Of a DNA stretch of 64,000 bases, positions 1 to 9,438 are shown one piece after another (position 1 is the stretch's first letter; every line of letters begins with the position of its first letter). Both the position numbers and the translations under genes were made by a program. The notes beneath the pieces are model-generated. The model was not told the DNA's origin. It saw nothing but the letters and a program-made list of their open reading frames with translations, and did no database searches. This DNA comes from P52-10 sp041397365 (lineage in GTDB: Bacteria; Pseudomonadota; Alphaproteobacteria; Rhizobiales; Xanthobacteraceae), in contig JAWKWT010000003.1 in the NCBI GenBank assembly GCA_041397365.1, positions 248,001 to 312,000 of the forward strand. Reading direction: 5' to 3'.

Positions 1-1126
1 CTGCTCGGCGCAAGCAAATGGCAGGCATTCTTTCGCGTCGCGCTGCCGGTGGCGCGGCCGGCGCTCGCCGTCGGCGTCGCGCTGGTGCTGCTGGAGACGC
101 TGAACGATATCGGCGCGAGCGAATATCTCGGCATCCGCACGCTGACGGTCGCGGTCTTCACCCACCTGGCTGAGATCGCGGCAGCAGCCTCGCGGGCGCT
201 GCGCAGATTTCCTGCCTGATGCTGGTCGTCGTCGTCGCTCTGGTGCTGCTCGAACGGCACGGCCCGCGAGCCACGCGCACCTTCGCCGCCTCCGCCGAAA
301 ATCCCCGCGCCTTGCCGAACGCATCTTTCCCTTGCGCGGCACTCAGAGCTGGACGACCACTGTGCTCTGCGCTGCCGCCGCTGTTCGGGTTCGTCATTCC
401 GCTGCTGTTCCTGCTGCGCGAGAGCATCCATCGCGTCGCCATGCGGGGCATCGATCCAGCGGTCTATCAGGCGGCGGCCCATTCCATCCTGCTGGCGCTG
501 ATCGCAACCTCCATCGTTCTCATGCTTGGATTGTCGATCAATCTCGCGCAGCGCCTGCAGCACACCGATACGGGCGGCGAGTCTCGGCGCGTCGCAAACG
601 GGTTACGCCGTGCCAGGGCTGGTGCTGGCGGCTCCGGCCTGCTGACGCCGATGGTGATGGTGGACAACACGATCAATGCGGTCGCGCGCGGCGCCGGCCT
701 GTCGCACCGGGACTTTTGCTCGCCGGCTCCAGCGCGGCGGTCGTGATCACCTGTGATCCGCTTCATGGCGGTGGCAGCAGGCACCATCAACGCCGGTTTC
801 GAGCGCATCCGCGCGACTATGACGACAGCGCCAAGGTGGACGGCGCGTCGGCATGGATCTGCGTGCGACGAATCTATCTGCCGCTGCTGCGGCCGGCGCT
901 ATGGGGCGCGGCCATTCTCGTCTTCGTCGATTGCCTGAAGGAGCTGCCGGCGACGCTGCTGCTGCGACCGCTGAACGTCGAAACGCTGTCGACCTCGATC
1001 TATCAATATGCGAGCCGCGGCAGTTTCGAGGAAGGCTCACTGGCGGCGCTCATCATCGTCGCCGCCAGCATCGGGCCGGTCGTCTGGCTGACCCGCTTCT
1101 CGGACATGCCGAGCGGACCGGCTTAG
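1..1126 (+). pseudogene. Iron(III)-type ABC transporter permease (FbpB-like), 5' truncated and frameshifted
   Basis: This is the 3' part of a two-domain inner-membrane permease gene that enters from the left edge. Frame 1 at the edge gives LLGASKWQAFFRVALP, a typical EAA cytoplasmic loop of the first permease half. The reading then moves to another frame near 160-215 (SCLMLVVVVALVLLERHG), is lost again near 580-720, and returns in a third frame from about 820. That last part holds the second EAA loop (VDGASAWICVRRIYLPLLRP) and a C-terminus ending at 1126. The order of motifs matches FbpB/SfuB iron permeases, which move Fe3+ using a periplasmic binding protein and an ATPase lying outside this window. 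At least three frame changes are needed. Given the many single-base indels elsewhere in the window, sequence error is as likely as real decay. The family is fairly sure; the substrate is inferred. Confidence 0.7.
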
Positions 1127-1135
1127 CAAATTAAA

Positions 1136-1789
1136 TCACGCCGCCTTCGCCAGCGCGACGTGGAAGCTCGCTTCCGTGTTGGCCTTGACTTCGTCGAGCG
1201 TCACGCCGTCTGCCAATTCGATCAGCGTCATGCCGCCATTGCCATGCTTGTCGATGGTGAACACGCCGAGATCGGTCACCACCATGTCGACGACATTCGC
1301 GCCGGTCAGCGGCAGGTTGCAGCGGTGCAGCAGCTTCGGGCCGTCCTTGGCGACATGCTCCATCACCACCAGCACGCGCTTGACGCCGGCGACGAGGTCC
1401 ATCGCACCGCCCATGCCCTTCACCATCTTGCCGGGCACCATCCAGTTGGCGAGGTCGCCGTTCTCGGCCACCTGCATGCCACCGAGAATCGACAGGTCGA
1501 TATGGCCGCCGCGGATCATCGCGAACGAATCCGCGCTGGAGAAATAGCTGGTGGACGGCAATTCGCTCACCGTCTGCTTGCCGGCATTGATGAGGTCGGC
1601 GTCCACTTCGTCCTCATAGGGAAAGGGACCCATGCCGAGCATGCCGTTCTCGCTCTGAAGCTGAACGTTGACGCCGTCGGGAATGTAGTTCGACACCAGC
1701 GTCGGAATCCCGATTCCGAGATTGACGTAAAAGCCGTCGCGCAGTTCCTTCGCCGCACGGGCCGCCATCTGTTCGCGAGTCCAGGCCAT
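1136..1789 (-). CDS. scoB: 3-oxoacid CoA-transferase subunit B
   Basis: Beta subunit of a class I CoA-transferase that moves CoA between succinyl-CoA and a 3-oxoacid such as acetoacetate, used in ketone body or PHB breakdown. The protein is 217 aa from the ATG at 1789. A second ATG lies directly upstream at 1792, but GGAGG at 1795-1799 gives better spacing to 1789. The SENG motif around Glu47 carries the catalytic glutamate that forms the glutamyl-CoA thioester. A glycine-rich stretch (GKMVKGMGGAMDLV) is also typical. It lies downstream of scoA on the same strand, with a structured repeat between them. The related 3-oxoadipate CoA-transferase PcaJ cannot be excluded from sequence alone, but no pca genes lie nearby. 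Confidence 0.93.
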   Translation of the reverse strand: MAWTREQMAARAAKELRDGFYVNLGIGIPTLVSNYIPDGVNVQLQSENGMLGMGPFPYEDEVDADLINAGKQTVSELPSTSYFSSADSFAMIRGGHIDLSILGGMQVAENGDLANWMVPGKMVKGMGGAMDLVAGVKRVLVVMEHVAKDGPKLLHRCNLPLTGANVVDMVVTDLGVFTIDKHGNGGMTLIELADGVTLDEVKANTEASFHVALAKAA

Positions 1790-1819
1790 CATTGCCTCCA
1801 GAAGATCCAAAAAAATTCT

Positions 1820-1921
1820 AGAGTCTGCTTCAACAGCGTTGAGTCAGACTCTGCGTTTATCTTTTTGTTTGAGCATGATCTTTTCCGAAAACCGGTTCCC
1901 ACTTTTCGGGATCATGCTCTA
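1820..1921 (-). repeat. Double-hairpin intergenic repeat, copy 1 (between scoA and scoB)
   Basis: The element has two inverted repeats. The first is GAGCATGATC (1871-1880) paired with GATCATGCTC (1910-1919), with inner arms CCGAAAA (1885-1891) and TTTTCGG (1903-1909). The second is AGAGTCTGCTTCAAC (1820-1834) paired with GTTGAGTCAGACTCT (1838-1852), with two mismatches. They are joined by a TATCTTTTTGTTT linker. A second copy is at 26784-26884 with the same layout and orientation to its host gene. The edge of the element forms the TAG stop of scoA (1919-1921). From memory, similar sequences are common in Bradyrhizobiaceae; this was not searched. Confidence 0.9.
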
Positions 1922-2626
1922 AGCCGCCGGGCGCGGACGGGTGTTGCGGAATTCGATGCGCTTGTTGGCGGTGCCGACCTCGATCATCCGCTGCACGAAC
2001 ACGCCGGGCGTGTGGATGTGATCGGGATTGATCTCGCCCGCGGGGACAAGGTGCTCGACCTCGGCGATCGTCACCTTCGCTGCCGTCGCCATCATCGGAT
2101 TGAAATTGCGCGCGGTCTTGCGATAGACGAGGTTGCCGGCGGTGTCGCCCTTCCAGGCGTGGACGATGGCGAGGTCGGCCACGAGGCCGCGTTCCATCAC
2201 ATATTTCTCGCCGTCGAATTCGCGCACTTCCTTGCCTTCCGCGATCAGCGTGCCGACGCCCGTCTTGGTGAAGAACGCCGGGATGCCCGCGCCGCCGGCG
2301 CGAATCCGCTCGGCCAGCGTGCCCTGCGGATTGAATTCGAGTTCCAGCTCGCCCGAGAGATATTGCTGCGCGAACAATTTGTTCTCGCCGACATAGGAAG
2401 CGATCATCTTCTTGATCTGGCGGGTCTCCAGGAGGCGGCTGAGGCCGATGCCGTCGACGCCGGCGTTGTTGGACACCACCGTCAGATTCTTGACGCCCGA
2501 TTCGCGGATCGCGTCGGAGAGCGCCTCGGCGATCCCGCACAGGCCGAAGCCGCCGGACATAATCATCATGCCGTCTTTCAGCAAACCGGCCAGAGCCGAT
2601 TTCGCATCGGGGAAAACCTTGTTCAT
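1919..2626 (-). CDS. scoA: 3-oxoacid CoA-transferase subunit A
   Basis: Alpha subunit of the 3-oxoacid CoA-transferase, acting as a heteromer with ScoB. It is 235 aa long. The CoA-transferase signature is near the N-terminus (MIMSGGFGLCGIAEAL, about residues 21-36), followed by VVSNNAGVDG and a conserved GGAGIPAFFTKTGVGT segment around residue 110. The ATG at 2626 is the first in-frame start and fits the family N-terminus. scoA is promoter-proximal and scoB follows on the same strand after about 130 bp, most of it a hairpin repeat. The TAG stop codon is made from the last base of that repeat plus TA, so the exact C-terminus may have been set by insertion of the element. Confidence 0.93.
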   Translation of the reverse strand: MNKVFPDAKSALAGLLKDGMMIMSGGFGLCGIAEALSDAIRESGVKNLTVVSNNAGVDGIGLSRLLETRQIKKMIASYVGENKLFAQQYLSGELELEFNPQGTLAERIRAGGAGIPAFFTKTGVGTLIAEGKEVREFDGEKYVMERGLVADLAIVHAWKGDTAGNLVYRKTARNFNPMMATAAKVTIAEVEHLVPAGEINPDHIHTPGVFVQRMIEVGTANKRIEFRNTRPRPAA

Positions 2627-2812
2627 AGCTCGTGATTTCCGGTTTCGCGGGCTCGCGCGAGCCCCAATCCCGGCAGTTTTAGGCGGTTTTCCAAAGGGGC
2701 GTCAATTGGCCCGGCGACCGGGGGCGGAACGCCTTGAAAGCGTCAAGAAAACCGACCAAGTTGGCCGCCGATCATCAGCATCATCCCTTAAAGCCAGCTC
2801 TCAGGACCCTGT

Positions 2813-4741
2813 TTGACGACATCTCTCGGACTGACACGACTGGGACCGCTGCTGGCTGCACTTGCCGCGATAGCCGTGCTCGTTTTCGGCGCGGCGCTGC
2901 TGCTCGTCGATCGCGACGAGTTGCGCGCGATGGTGGCCGAACAGGTGCGCGCGGCGACCGGCCTGCAATTCGCGGTCAATGGCGACACCGACGTCTCGCT
3001 GTTCCCCTCGCCGTCGGTGACCTTCCGTGACGCGAGCTTCGGCGGCAATGCGCCGGTTCTTACCGTCGATGAGCTGACCGCCAATCTCCGCCTGCCCGCT
3101 CTGCTGCTGCGGCGTTTCGAGATCGCCGACCTGGTGCTGTCGCAGCCGCTGTTTCTGGTGAAGATCAATCCGCAGGGCGTTTCGAACTGGACGCCGCTGG
3201 TGGACCGCCTGTCGGAGCAGATGGCCAGGCCCGGCAAGGGCGGCGTGTCGTTCTCCGAGGTGCGCATCCGCAACGGCGTTCTCAGCTATCAGGACGATCT
3301 GCGCGGCATTCTTGAAAAGGCGTCGCGCATCGAAGTGTCGCTGGCGTGGCCGTCGATCGCGCGCTCCTTCGGGGCGACCGGCGCGCTCGAATGGCGCGGC
3401 GAACTCATCGACGGCAGCGTCAATATCGGCGACCTCGCCGCCTTTCTTGCCGGCAAGAGGTCCGGCTTCCGCACCCGCCTCGCAGCTCCGCATCTGAAAT
3501 TCGCGTTCGAAGGCTCCGCCACCAACAACGTCCATCTGGTGCTCGACGGCAGCGTCACTGCGGATGCCGCATCGCTGCGCGACGCGATGCATTGGATGGG
3601 GCACGATCTGCCGCCCGGCAACGGCTTCGGACGGTTTTCGCTGAAGGCGCAGGCGCGCGCCTCGACCGCCGCGGTCTCGCTCACCAAGGTCAATATCGAT
3701 CTCGACGGCAACGTCGCCGAAGGCGCGGTCAATTACGGCGGCGGCGAACGCCGCGCGGTTCAGGCCACGCTCGCGGCCGAAACGCTCGATCTGTCGCCTT
3801 ACGTCAACACCGCGCGGCTCGTCGCAAGCGGCGCGCGCGACTGGAACCGGCAGCCGTTCGATCTGCGCGGTCTCGACGGCGGCGAACTCGACATTCGCCT
3901 CTCCGCCGGCCGCGTCGCGATCGCCAATTCGCGCGCCGGCCGCACCGCGCTCGGCCTGAACCTGCGCGACGGCGTGCTGACACTGAGCATCGGCGAGGCG
4001 CAGATCTACGGCGGCATTCTGCGCGGTTCGCTCGGCCTCGCGCGCCACGACAGCGCCGCCGACGTCAAGGCGCAGGTGATCTTCTCCGACGTCGATCTGG
4101 AAGCCTGCCTCGGCGACCTGATGGGCGTGCGCCGTCTGACAGGCCGCGGCGACATCGCCGTGACGGCGGAAGCGCGCGGCAGCAATCCGTTCGGCCTCGC
4201 GCAGACGGTGGACGGACGGGCGACGCTGATGGCGCAGGACGGCGCGCTCAGTGGCATGAATCTCGAACAATTGCTGCGCCGGCTGGAGCGGCGGCCGCTC
4301 GCCGGCTCGGGCGATCTGCGCAGCGGTAAAACCCCGTTCAAGAAACTCAACGTCGCGTTGCGGCTCAATGACGGACTCGCAAGCACCGAGGAAGTCCGCC
4401 TCGAAGGCAACGGCCTGCGCGTGACGCTCGCCGGCACCTCCTCGATCCCCGCGCGCGACTATGATCTGAAGGGCGTCGCCGCGCTCGCGCCGCCCGCCGG
4501 CGCGCCGGGAGGCTTCGAACTGCCCTTCATCGTGCAAGGCCCGTGGGACGATCCGCTGGTGTTTCCCGATCCGGAAAGCCTGCTCCGCCGCGCGCCCGCC
4601 TCCGCGCCCTTGCTCGACGCCATTCGCGACAGCCGCGCCCGCGATCAGGTCAAGTCGGCGATCGAACGGCTGACCGGCGGCCGCGCTTCGCCCCCCGCGC
4701 CGGCGGCAGCCCCCGCCGCCGAGGGGCAGCAGGCTCACTGA
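2813..4741 (+). CDS. AsmA family protein
   Basis: 642 aa protein of the AsmA/YhdP-like group, large envelope proteins linked to lipid transport or outer-membrane assembly. One N-terminal membrane segment (about residues 8-30, LGPLLAALAAIAVLVFGAALLLV) anchors a long, probably periplasmic, beta-rich region. AsmA features seen are the N-terminal pattern VNGDTDVSLFPSPSVTFRDASFGG, broken here as VNGDTDVSLFPSPS then VTFRDASFGG, and the C-terminal AsmA_2-like region with repeated residues such as GSLGLARHDSAADVKAQ and LTGRGDIAVTAEARG. The tail is Ala/Pro rich. The chosen start is TTG at 2813, which directly precedes the hydrophobic segment. It converges on potI with only 2 bp between stop codons. 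A long open frame on the opposite strand (2801-4738) is a GC-bias shadow. Confidence 0.82.
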   Translation: MTTSLGLTRLGPLLAALAAIAVLVFGAALLLVDRDELRAMVAEQVRAATGLQFAVNGDTDVSLFPSPSVTFRDASFGGNAPVLTVDELTANLRLPALLLRRFEIADLVLSQPLFLVKINPQGVSNWTPLVDRLSEQMARPGKGGVSFSEVRIRNGVLSYQDDLRGILEKASRIEVSLAWPSIARSFGATGALEWRGELIDGSVNIGDLAAFLAGKRSGFRTRLAAPHLKFAFEGSATNNVHLVLDGSVTADAASLRDAMHWMGHDLPPGNGFGRFSLKAQARASTAAVSLTKVNIDLDGNVAEGAVNYGGGERRAVQATLAAETLDLSPYVNTARLVASGARDWNRQPFDLRGLDGGELDIRLSAGRVAIANSRAGRTALGLNLRDGVLTLSIGEAQIYGGILRGSLGLARHDSAADVKAQVIFSDVDLEACLGDLMGVRRLTGRGDIAVTAEARGSNPFGLAQTVDGRATLMAQDGALSGMNLEQLLRRLERRPLAGSGDLRSGKTPFKKLNVALRLNDGLASTEEVRLEGNGLRVTLAGTSSIPARDYDLKGVAALAPPAGAPGGFELPFIVQGPWDDPLVFPDPESLLRRAPASAPLLDAIRDSRARDQVKSAIERLTGGRASPPAPAAAPAAEGQQAH

Positions 4742-4743
4742 AA

Positions 4744-5562
4744 TCAGAGCGGCGCCGCGCTCGCGCCACGCGAGGCCGACAGCTTCGACACCAGCGAGGC
4801 TGCGACAATCATCAACGCGACGAAGCCGACGATCAGCGTGCAGACCGCATTGATCTGCGGCTTCACGCCGAGCCGCACCTCCGAATAGATCCGGATCGGC
4901 AAGGTCGAACTGCCCGGCCCCGTGGTGAAACTGGCGATCACCAGATCATCCAGCGACAGCGTGAAGGCGAGCATCCAGGCGGCCGCGATCGACGGCAGGA
5001 TCAGCGGCAGCGTCACCGCGACGAAGGCCCGCACCGGCGTGCAGCCGAGATCCATCGCTGCTTCCTCCAGCGAGCGGTCGAGACCGTTCAGGCGCGACTG
5101 CACGATGATCGAGACGAAACACATGGTCAGCGTCGTGTGCGCCGCCGTCACGGTCCAGAAGCCGCGCTCCGCGCCGACGGCGACGAACAGCAGCAGCAGC
5201 GACAGGCCGGTGATGATTTCGGGCATCACCAGCGGCGCATGCAGCATGCCGGTGAACATCGCCCGCCCGCGAAACACGCCGCCGCGCGACAACGCCAGCG
5301 CCGCCAGCGTGCCGAGCACCGTCGCCAGCGTCGCCGAGACGAGGCCGACCCGCAAACTCATCCACGCCGCCGACAGCATCGCCGGATCGTTGAACAACTC
5401 GACATACCAGCGCGTCGACCAGCCGCCCCACACCGTCACCAGCCGCGAGGCGTTGAACGAATAGATCACCAGGATCACGATCGGCAGATAGAGAAACGCC
5501 ACGCCGAGCGCGAGCGAGACGAGATTGAACGGCGTTGGCCGCCGCAGCGCGCTGACGCTCAT
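4744..5562 (-). CDS. potI: Polyamine-type ABC transporter permease (PotI-like)
   Basis: Inner-membrane permease of a spermidine/putrescine-type importer, 272 aa with about six membrane segments (for example VSLALGVAFLYLPIVILVIY near the N-terminus). The EAA loop that contacts the ATPase is present as EEAAMDLGCTPVRAFVAVTL. The gene overlaps the stop of potH: both GTG (5565) and ATG (5562) are possible. ATG is preferred because GGAGG lies 7 bases upstream. It is third in potG-potH-potI, so translational coupling is likely. Substrate assignment rests on family resemblance only. No periplasmic binding protein gene is adjacent. Confidence 0.85.
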   Translation of the reverse strand: MSVSALRRPTPFNLVSLALGVAFLYLPIVILVIYSFNASRLVTVWGGWSTRWYVELFNDPAMLSAAWMSLRVGLVSATLATVLGTLAALALSRGGVFRGRAMFTGMLHAPLVMPEIITGLSLLLLFVAVGAERGFWTVTAAHTTLTMCFVSIIVQSRLNGLDRSLEEAAMDLGCTPVRAFVAVTLPLILPSIAAAWMLAFTLSLDDLVIASFTTGPGSSTLPIRIYSEVRLGVKPQINAVCTLIVGFVALMIVAASLVSKLSASRGASAAPL

Positions 5563-6473
5563 CACCGCGCCTCCATCTGCCGGCGCTGAATCCGGTCATA
5601 GACGAACAGCGGCACGAGCAGCGCCAGCAGCAGCATGACCGCAGTAGCGGCGGCCACCGGCCAGTCGCGGTTGGTGAAGAATTCCAGCCACAACGTCTGG
5701 CCGATCATCATCTGGTCGGAGCCCGCCAAAAGGTCCGGGATCACGAACTCACCGGCGATCGGAATGAAGCACAGCACCGCGCCGGCGGCGACGCCCGGCA
5801 GCGACAGCGGCACCGTGACAAGCCAGAACGCTTTTGCGCGCGAGCAGCCGAGATCGGCGGCGGCTTCGAGCAAAGCCGGGTCCGCCTTGGCGAGCGTGGC
5901 GAACAGCGGCAGCACCATGAACGGAAAATACGAATAGACCATGCCGATATACATCGCCGTATCGGTCGAAAGCAGCGCCAGCGGCGACGACACGATGCCG
6001 AGGCCGACCAGCACGTCGTTCAAGAGCCCGTCGCGCTGAAGGATGTTGATCCACGCATAGATGCGGATCAGGAACGACGTCCAGAACGGAATGATGACCA
6101 GCACCATCGCCACCGATTGCGCGCCGCGCGGCAGCCGCGTCATCGCATAGGCGACCGGATAGGCAATCACCACCAGAATGCAGGTCGAGACCAGCGCCAC
6201 CACGAGGCTGCGCAGATACGACGCCGTGTAGATCGCGTCCGACACGATCAGGCGGAAATTGTCGAGCGAGAGTTGCGCGAGAAGGTCTTGCAGCCCCGCA
6301 AAGCCCGCGTCCAGGCTGAAGGTCGGTGTATAGGGCGGCTGCGCGATCGCCGTCTGCGACAGGCTGATCTTGAGGATCATCAGGAACGGCAGCAGGAAGA
6401 ACAGCGCCATCCAAAGATAGGGAACGATGGAGGCCAGCCGCGCCGGCCTGGTGAACATCTTTTGCCCCGCCAC
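5562..6473 (-). CDS. potH: Polyamine-type ABC transporter permease (PotH-like)
   Basis: 303 aa inner-membrane permease, the partner of the PotI-like subunit. The N-terminal membrane segment (SIVPYLWMALFFLLPFLMIL) is followed by a long periplasmic loop and five further hydrophobic segments. The EAA motif reads EAAADLGCSRAKAFWLVTVP. PotH-type features include LIRIYAWINIL after the second segment and GEFVIPDLLAG near the C-terminus. It starts 3 bp after the potG stop and its own stop overlaps the potI start, so the three genes form one operon. Confidence 0.87.
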   Translation of the reverse strand: MAGQKMFTRPARLASIVPYLWMALFFLLPFLMILKISLSQTAIAQPPYTPTFSLDAGFAGLQDLLAQLSLDNFRLIVSDAIYTASYLRSLVVALVSTCILVVIAYPVAYAMTRLPRGAQSVAMVLVIIPFWTSFLIRIYAWINILQRDGLLNDVLVGLGIVSSPLALLSTDTAMYIGMVYSYFPFMVLPLFATLAKADPALLEAAADLGCSRAKAFWLVTVPLSLPGVAAGAVLCFIPIAGEFVIPDLLAGSDQMMIGQTLWLEFFTNRDWPVAAATAVMLLLALLVPLFVYDRIQRRQMEAR

Positions 6474-6476
6474 GAT

Positions 6477-7598
6477 CTAGCTCTCCAGCAGGATGCAGGC
6501 GTCCGGCGGGAATGACAGCGATACGCTGTCGCCGATGCCGAAGGGCGGCGCATCCGCGCGGAGATGATTGGGCGCGCGCACCCTCGCCGCTTCGCCCGAT
6601 GCAAGCTTCACCCGATAGGCCGTCATCTCGCCGAGATAGGTCGTGTCGACGATTTCGCCGCGCAGCGTGTTCGCCGCTTCCGGCGAAGCGGCCGCAGCCG
6701 ACATGCTGATCTTCTCCGGCCGGATGCCGACCGCGAGCGCCGCCCCGTCCGCCGGCTGACGGTCGCTCGGGACGGTGAGAACGCCGGCCGCCTGCGTCCT
6801 GATCGAGACGCGCCCGTCCGCGCGCGACACCACCTGCCCGTCAAAGATATTGATGTCGCCGAAGAAGCTCGCCGCCCAGCGCGACTTCGGCGATTCATAA
6901 AGTTCGCGCGGCGCGGACACCTGCACCAGCCGCCCCTTGTTCATCACCGCGATACGATCCGCGACGCGCATCGCCTCGTCCTGGTCATGCGTGACGATGA
7001 CGAACGTCATTTTCAGCTTGCGCTGAAGCGCGAGCAGTTCGGCCTGCGTAACCTCGCGCAGATTGCGGTCGAGAGCTGCGAGCGGCTCGTCCAGCAGCAG
7101 AAGGCGCGGCTTGCGCGCCAGCGAGCGCGCCAGCGCCACGCGCTGCCGCTGCCCGCCGGAGAGCTGATCCGGCCGGCGCTGCTCGAGCCCTTCGAGCCGC
7201 GTCATCGCCACAAGTTCGGCGACCGACGACGAAATTTCCGTGCGTGAAAAACCCGCGCGCTTCAGGCCGAAGGCGATGTTGCCCGCGACGTCGAGATGCG
7301 GAAACAGCGCGTAGCTCTGGAACATCATGTTGACCGGCCGCTGATGCGGCGGCACCGCCGCAATGTCGCGTCCGTCGAGCGAGATCACGCCGCTATCGGG
7401 CGTCTCGAAACCGGCCAGCATGCGCAGCAGCGTCGTCTTGCCACAGCCGGACGGGCCGAGCAGCGCGAAGAACTCGCCCTCGCGAATGTCGAGCGACAGA
7501 TCGTCGACGGCCAGATGGCTGCCGAAGCGCTTGCTGACCGCACCGATGCGCAGCAGCGGCTTGTCGTTGATGGTGGTGTGTTTGTCCCGGTCCGACAT
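6477..7598 (-). CDS. potG: Polyamine-type ABC transporter ATP-binding protein
   Basis: 373 aa ATPase subunit of the potGHI importer, acting on the cytoplasmic face. Walker A is GPSGCGKT (residues 48-55), the ABC signature LSGGQ is at 146-150, Walker B LLLLDE at 166-171 and the switch histidine at 204 (IVTHDQDEAM). The C-terminal 120 residues fit a TOBE regulatory domain. It is the first gene of the operon, reading away from the lhgO-like gene across 218 bp. PotF-type periplasmic binding proteins are usually next to these genes; none lies nearby, so the transporter must use one encoded elsewhere or the gene has been lost. Confidence 0.9.
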   Translation of the reverse strand: MSDRDKHTTINDKPLLRIGAVSKRFGSHLAVDDLSLDIREGEFFALLGPSGCGKTTLLRMLAGFETPDSGVISLDGRDIAAVPPHQRPVNMMFQSYALFPHLDVAGNIAFGLKRAGFSRTEISSSVAELVAMTRLEGLEQRRPDQLSGGQRQRVALARSLARKPRLLLLDEPLAALDRNLREVTQAELLALQRKLKMTFVIVTHDQDEAMRVADRIAVMNKGRLVQVSAPRELYESPKSRWAASFFGDINIFDGQVVSRADGRVSIRTQAAGVLTVPSDRQPADGAALAVGIRPEKISMSAAAASPEAANTLRGEIVDTTYLGEMTAYRVKLASGEAARVRAPNHLRADAPPFGIGDSVSLSFPPDACILLES

Positions 7599-7816
7599 TT
7601 CTCCGCCGACGGCGCGCGCTGATCGTCCCTGCTTCGCCGATGCACCGGCAAAGCAACGCCCTCCTTAGCTTCGGATGCCGGGCGGCTCAACCTGTGGCGG
7701 GCGCGGGGGCACAGGAATTCACGCAGGATTCCCGCAGCCCGGCCATAAACGCGGCAGATAGCCTCGGCGGCGCAGGTTTGCTACACGCCTGCCCGAAACT
7801 CTCAGAGAGAGCTGCC

Positions 7817-8929
7817 ATGGATGTGGTCGAGTGCGTCGTCGTCGGTGCGGGCGTGGTGGGGCGCGATCGCCCGCAAGCTCGCGGAAAGCGGCGTCGAAGT
7901 TCTCGTGCTGGAAGCCGAGGGTGACATCGGCACCGTCACCTCCGCCCGCAACAGCGAGGTGATCCACGCCGGCATCTATTATCCGCGCGACAGCCTGATG
8001 GCGAAGTTCTGCGTCGCCGGGCGACAGGCGCTGTATCGCTATTGCGACACGCACGGGGTGCCATACAAGAATTGCGGCAAGCTGATCGTCGCGACGACCG
8101 ACGCCGAGCGCGACACGCTCGCCTCCATCGCCGAACGCGCACGCGCCAACGGCGTCGCCGACCTGCAAGTGCTGGATCGCGCCGAGGCGCTGCGGCTCGA
8201 ACCTGCGTTGCATTGCACCGGCGCGCTGCTCTCGCCCTCGACCGGCATCATCGACAGCCACCGCTACATGCTGTCGCTGCGCGGCGACGCGGAGGAACAT
8301 GGCGCGGCTTTCGCGCTGCATGCGCCGCTCGAATCCGCCCGCGTCGCGAACGGCGTCTTCCATCTGGAGGTCGGCGGGACTGAGCCGACCACGCTCGGCT
8401 GCCGGCTGCTCATCAACGCCGCCGGACATGGCGCACCGGCGATCGCCAACGCCATCGATGCGATGCCGAAGGCGCTGGTGCCGACGCCGTATCTCGCAAA
8501 GGGCAATTATTTCAGTTGCGCCACGCGCGCGCCGTTCACGCGGCTGATCTATCCCGTTCCGGTCGCCGGCGGGCTCGGCGTGCACCTGACGCTGGACATG
8601 GCCGGGCAGGCGCGGTTCGGCCCCGACGTCGAATGGGTCGAGCATTTCGACTATGCGGTCGACCCCACGCGCGGGCAGTCGTTCTACCCCGCGATCCGCA
8701 AATACTGGCCCGATCTGCCGGACGGCGCGCTGGTGCCCGCCTATTCCGGCATCAGGAGGCCGAAATCATTCCGCCGCGATCGCGAGCCCGGACTTCATGA
8801 TTCAGGGGCGCATAGCACGGCGTGACCGGCCTCATCAATCTGTTCGGCATTGAATCGCCCGGCCTCACTTCCTCGCTCGCAATCGCCGACTACGTCGCGG
8901 ACATGGCCGCGACCGCCAGCGAAACGTGA
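7817..8929 (+). pseudogene. lhgO: L-2-hydroxyglutarate oxidase-like FAD oxidoreductase, frameshifted
   Basis: DAO-superfamily flavoprotein. The N-terminal Rossmann motif starts MDVVECVVVGAGVVG, then the frame is lost near 7860 and resumes as IARKLAESGVEVLVLEAE in a second frame. LhgO-type features follow: TSARNSEVIHAGIYYP, STGIIDSHRYMLSL and IYPVPVAGGLGVHLTLD. Another shift near 8755-8815 disrupts AYSGIRPK before the C-terminus VTGLINLFGIESPGLTSSLA, which ends at 8929. The whole span is 1113 bp, close to the normal ~370 aa, so only small indels are involved, which fits sequence error. The expected role is oxidation of L-2-hydroxyglutarate to 2-oxoglutarate, feeding electrons to the membrane. 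Specificity within the family is inferred. Confidence 0.75.
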
Positions 8930-8952
8930 GGGAAGACGTTCGGGAAAGCCGC

Positions 8953-8974
8953 CTCACGCGCAACAGCGCGTGAG
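8953..8974. other. Hairpin between convergent lhgO and DUF465 genes
   Basis: CTCACGCGC (8953-8961) pairs perfectly with GCGCGTGAG (8966-8974) around an AACA loop. It lies in the short gap between two converging genes. No T-run follows on either strand, so a terminator role is only possible. Confidence 0.4.
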
Positions 8975-8987
8975 ATCGGCCAACGGA

Positions 8988-9169
8988 TCAATGAACGGTT
9001 GCGACGCCGCGCAGACGCTCGATCTCGTCCTTGACCTGAAGCTTTTTGCGTTTGAGTTCGAGAATGGCGATGTCGTCCGTCGAAGGGTGATTCAGCGCGT
9101 CGTGCAGCTGTTTTTCCAGGACATCGTGTTTTTCGCTTCCAGTTCGGCAAGATGAGCTTGGATCGCCAT
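8988..9169 (-). pseudogene. DUF465 (YdcH/SlyX-like) small coiled-coil protein, one frameshift
   Basis: Small protein of about 60 aa. A good ribosome site (GGAGG, 5 bases from ATG 9169) precedes MAIQAHLAELEAK. After a run of five A residues on the coding strand (T-run near 9128-9132) the frame must change to continue as HDVLEKQLHDALNHP and LELKRKKLQVKDEIERLR, ending at 8988. The span (182 bp) is not a multiple of three, so one base is missing or two are extra in this homopolymer. DUF465 proteins form short coiled coils of unknown function. A second paralogue lies divergently at 9439. Confidence 0.72.
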
Positions 9170-9438
9170 GGGCACCTCCATCTGGTTTCGATCTGGATGT
9201 TCAAGTGTACATGAGTTCGGTGATCCTGTCGATCACAAATCGATCAACATCTGCGGCATTCGCTCGCGCACGTTTTTGGTAAATGTTCCTTTCGCGTTTG
9301 CGTCTTGCCAGGTTTCCTTGGAACCGCAGATAATTCCTCGCAGAAACACTGTCTGGACTTTGCGTGCGCTGCAATGGCAAGCATTCCCTTCCGGTCCGGT
9401 CTCCGATCCCGATGGTCACGACAGAACCGACGCCTTCA

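Noticed and set aside
1160..2635. 491-codon open frame opposite scoB and scoA
   Set aside because: It crosses both genes and the repeat between them; its composition is that of an antisense shadow.
2801..4738. 645-codon open frame opposite the AsmA-like gene
   Set aside because: Same extent as the real gene on the other strand, with no motif; GC codon-position bias explains it.
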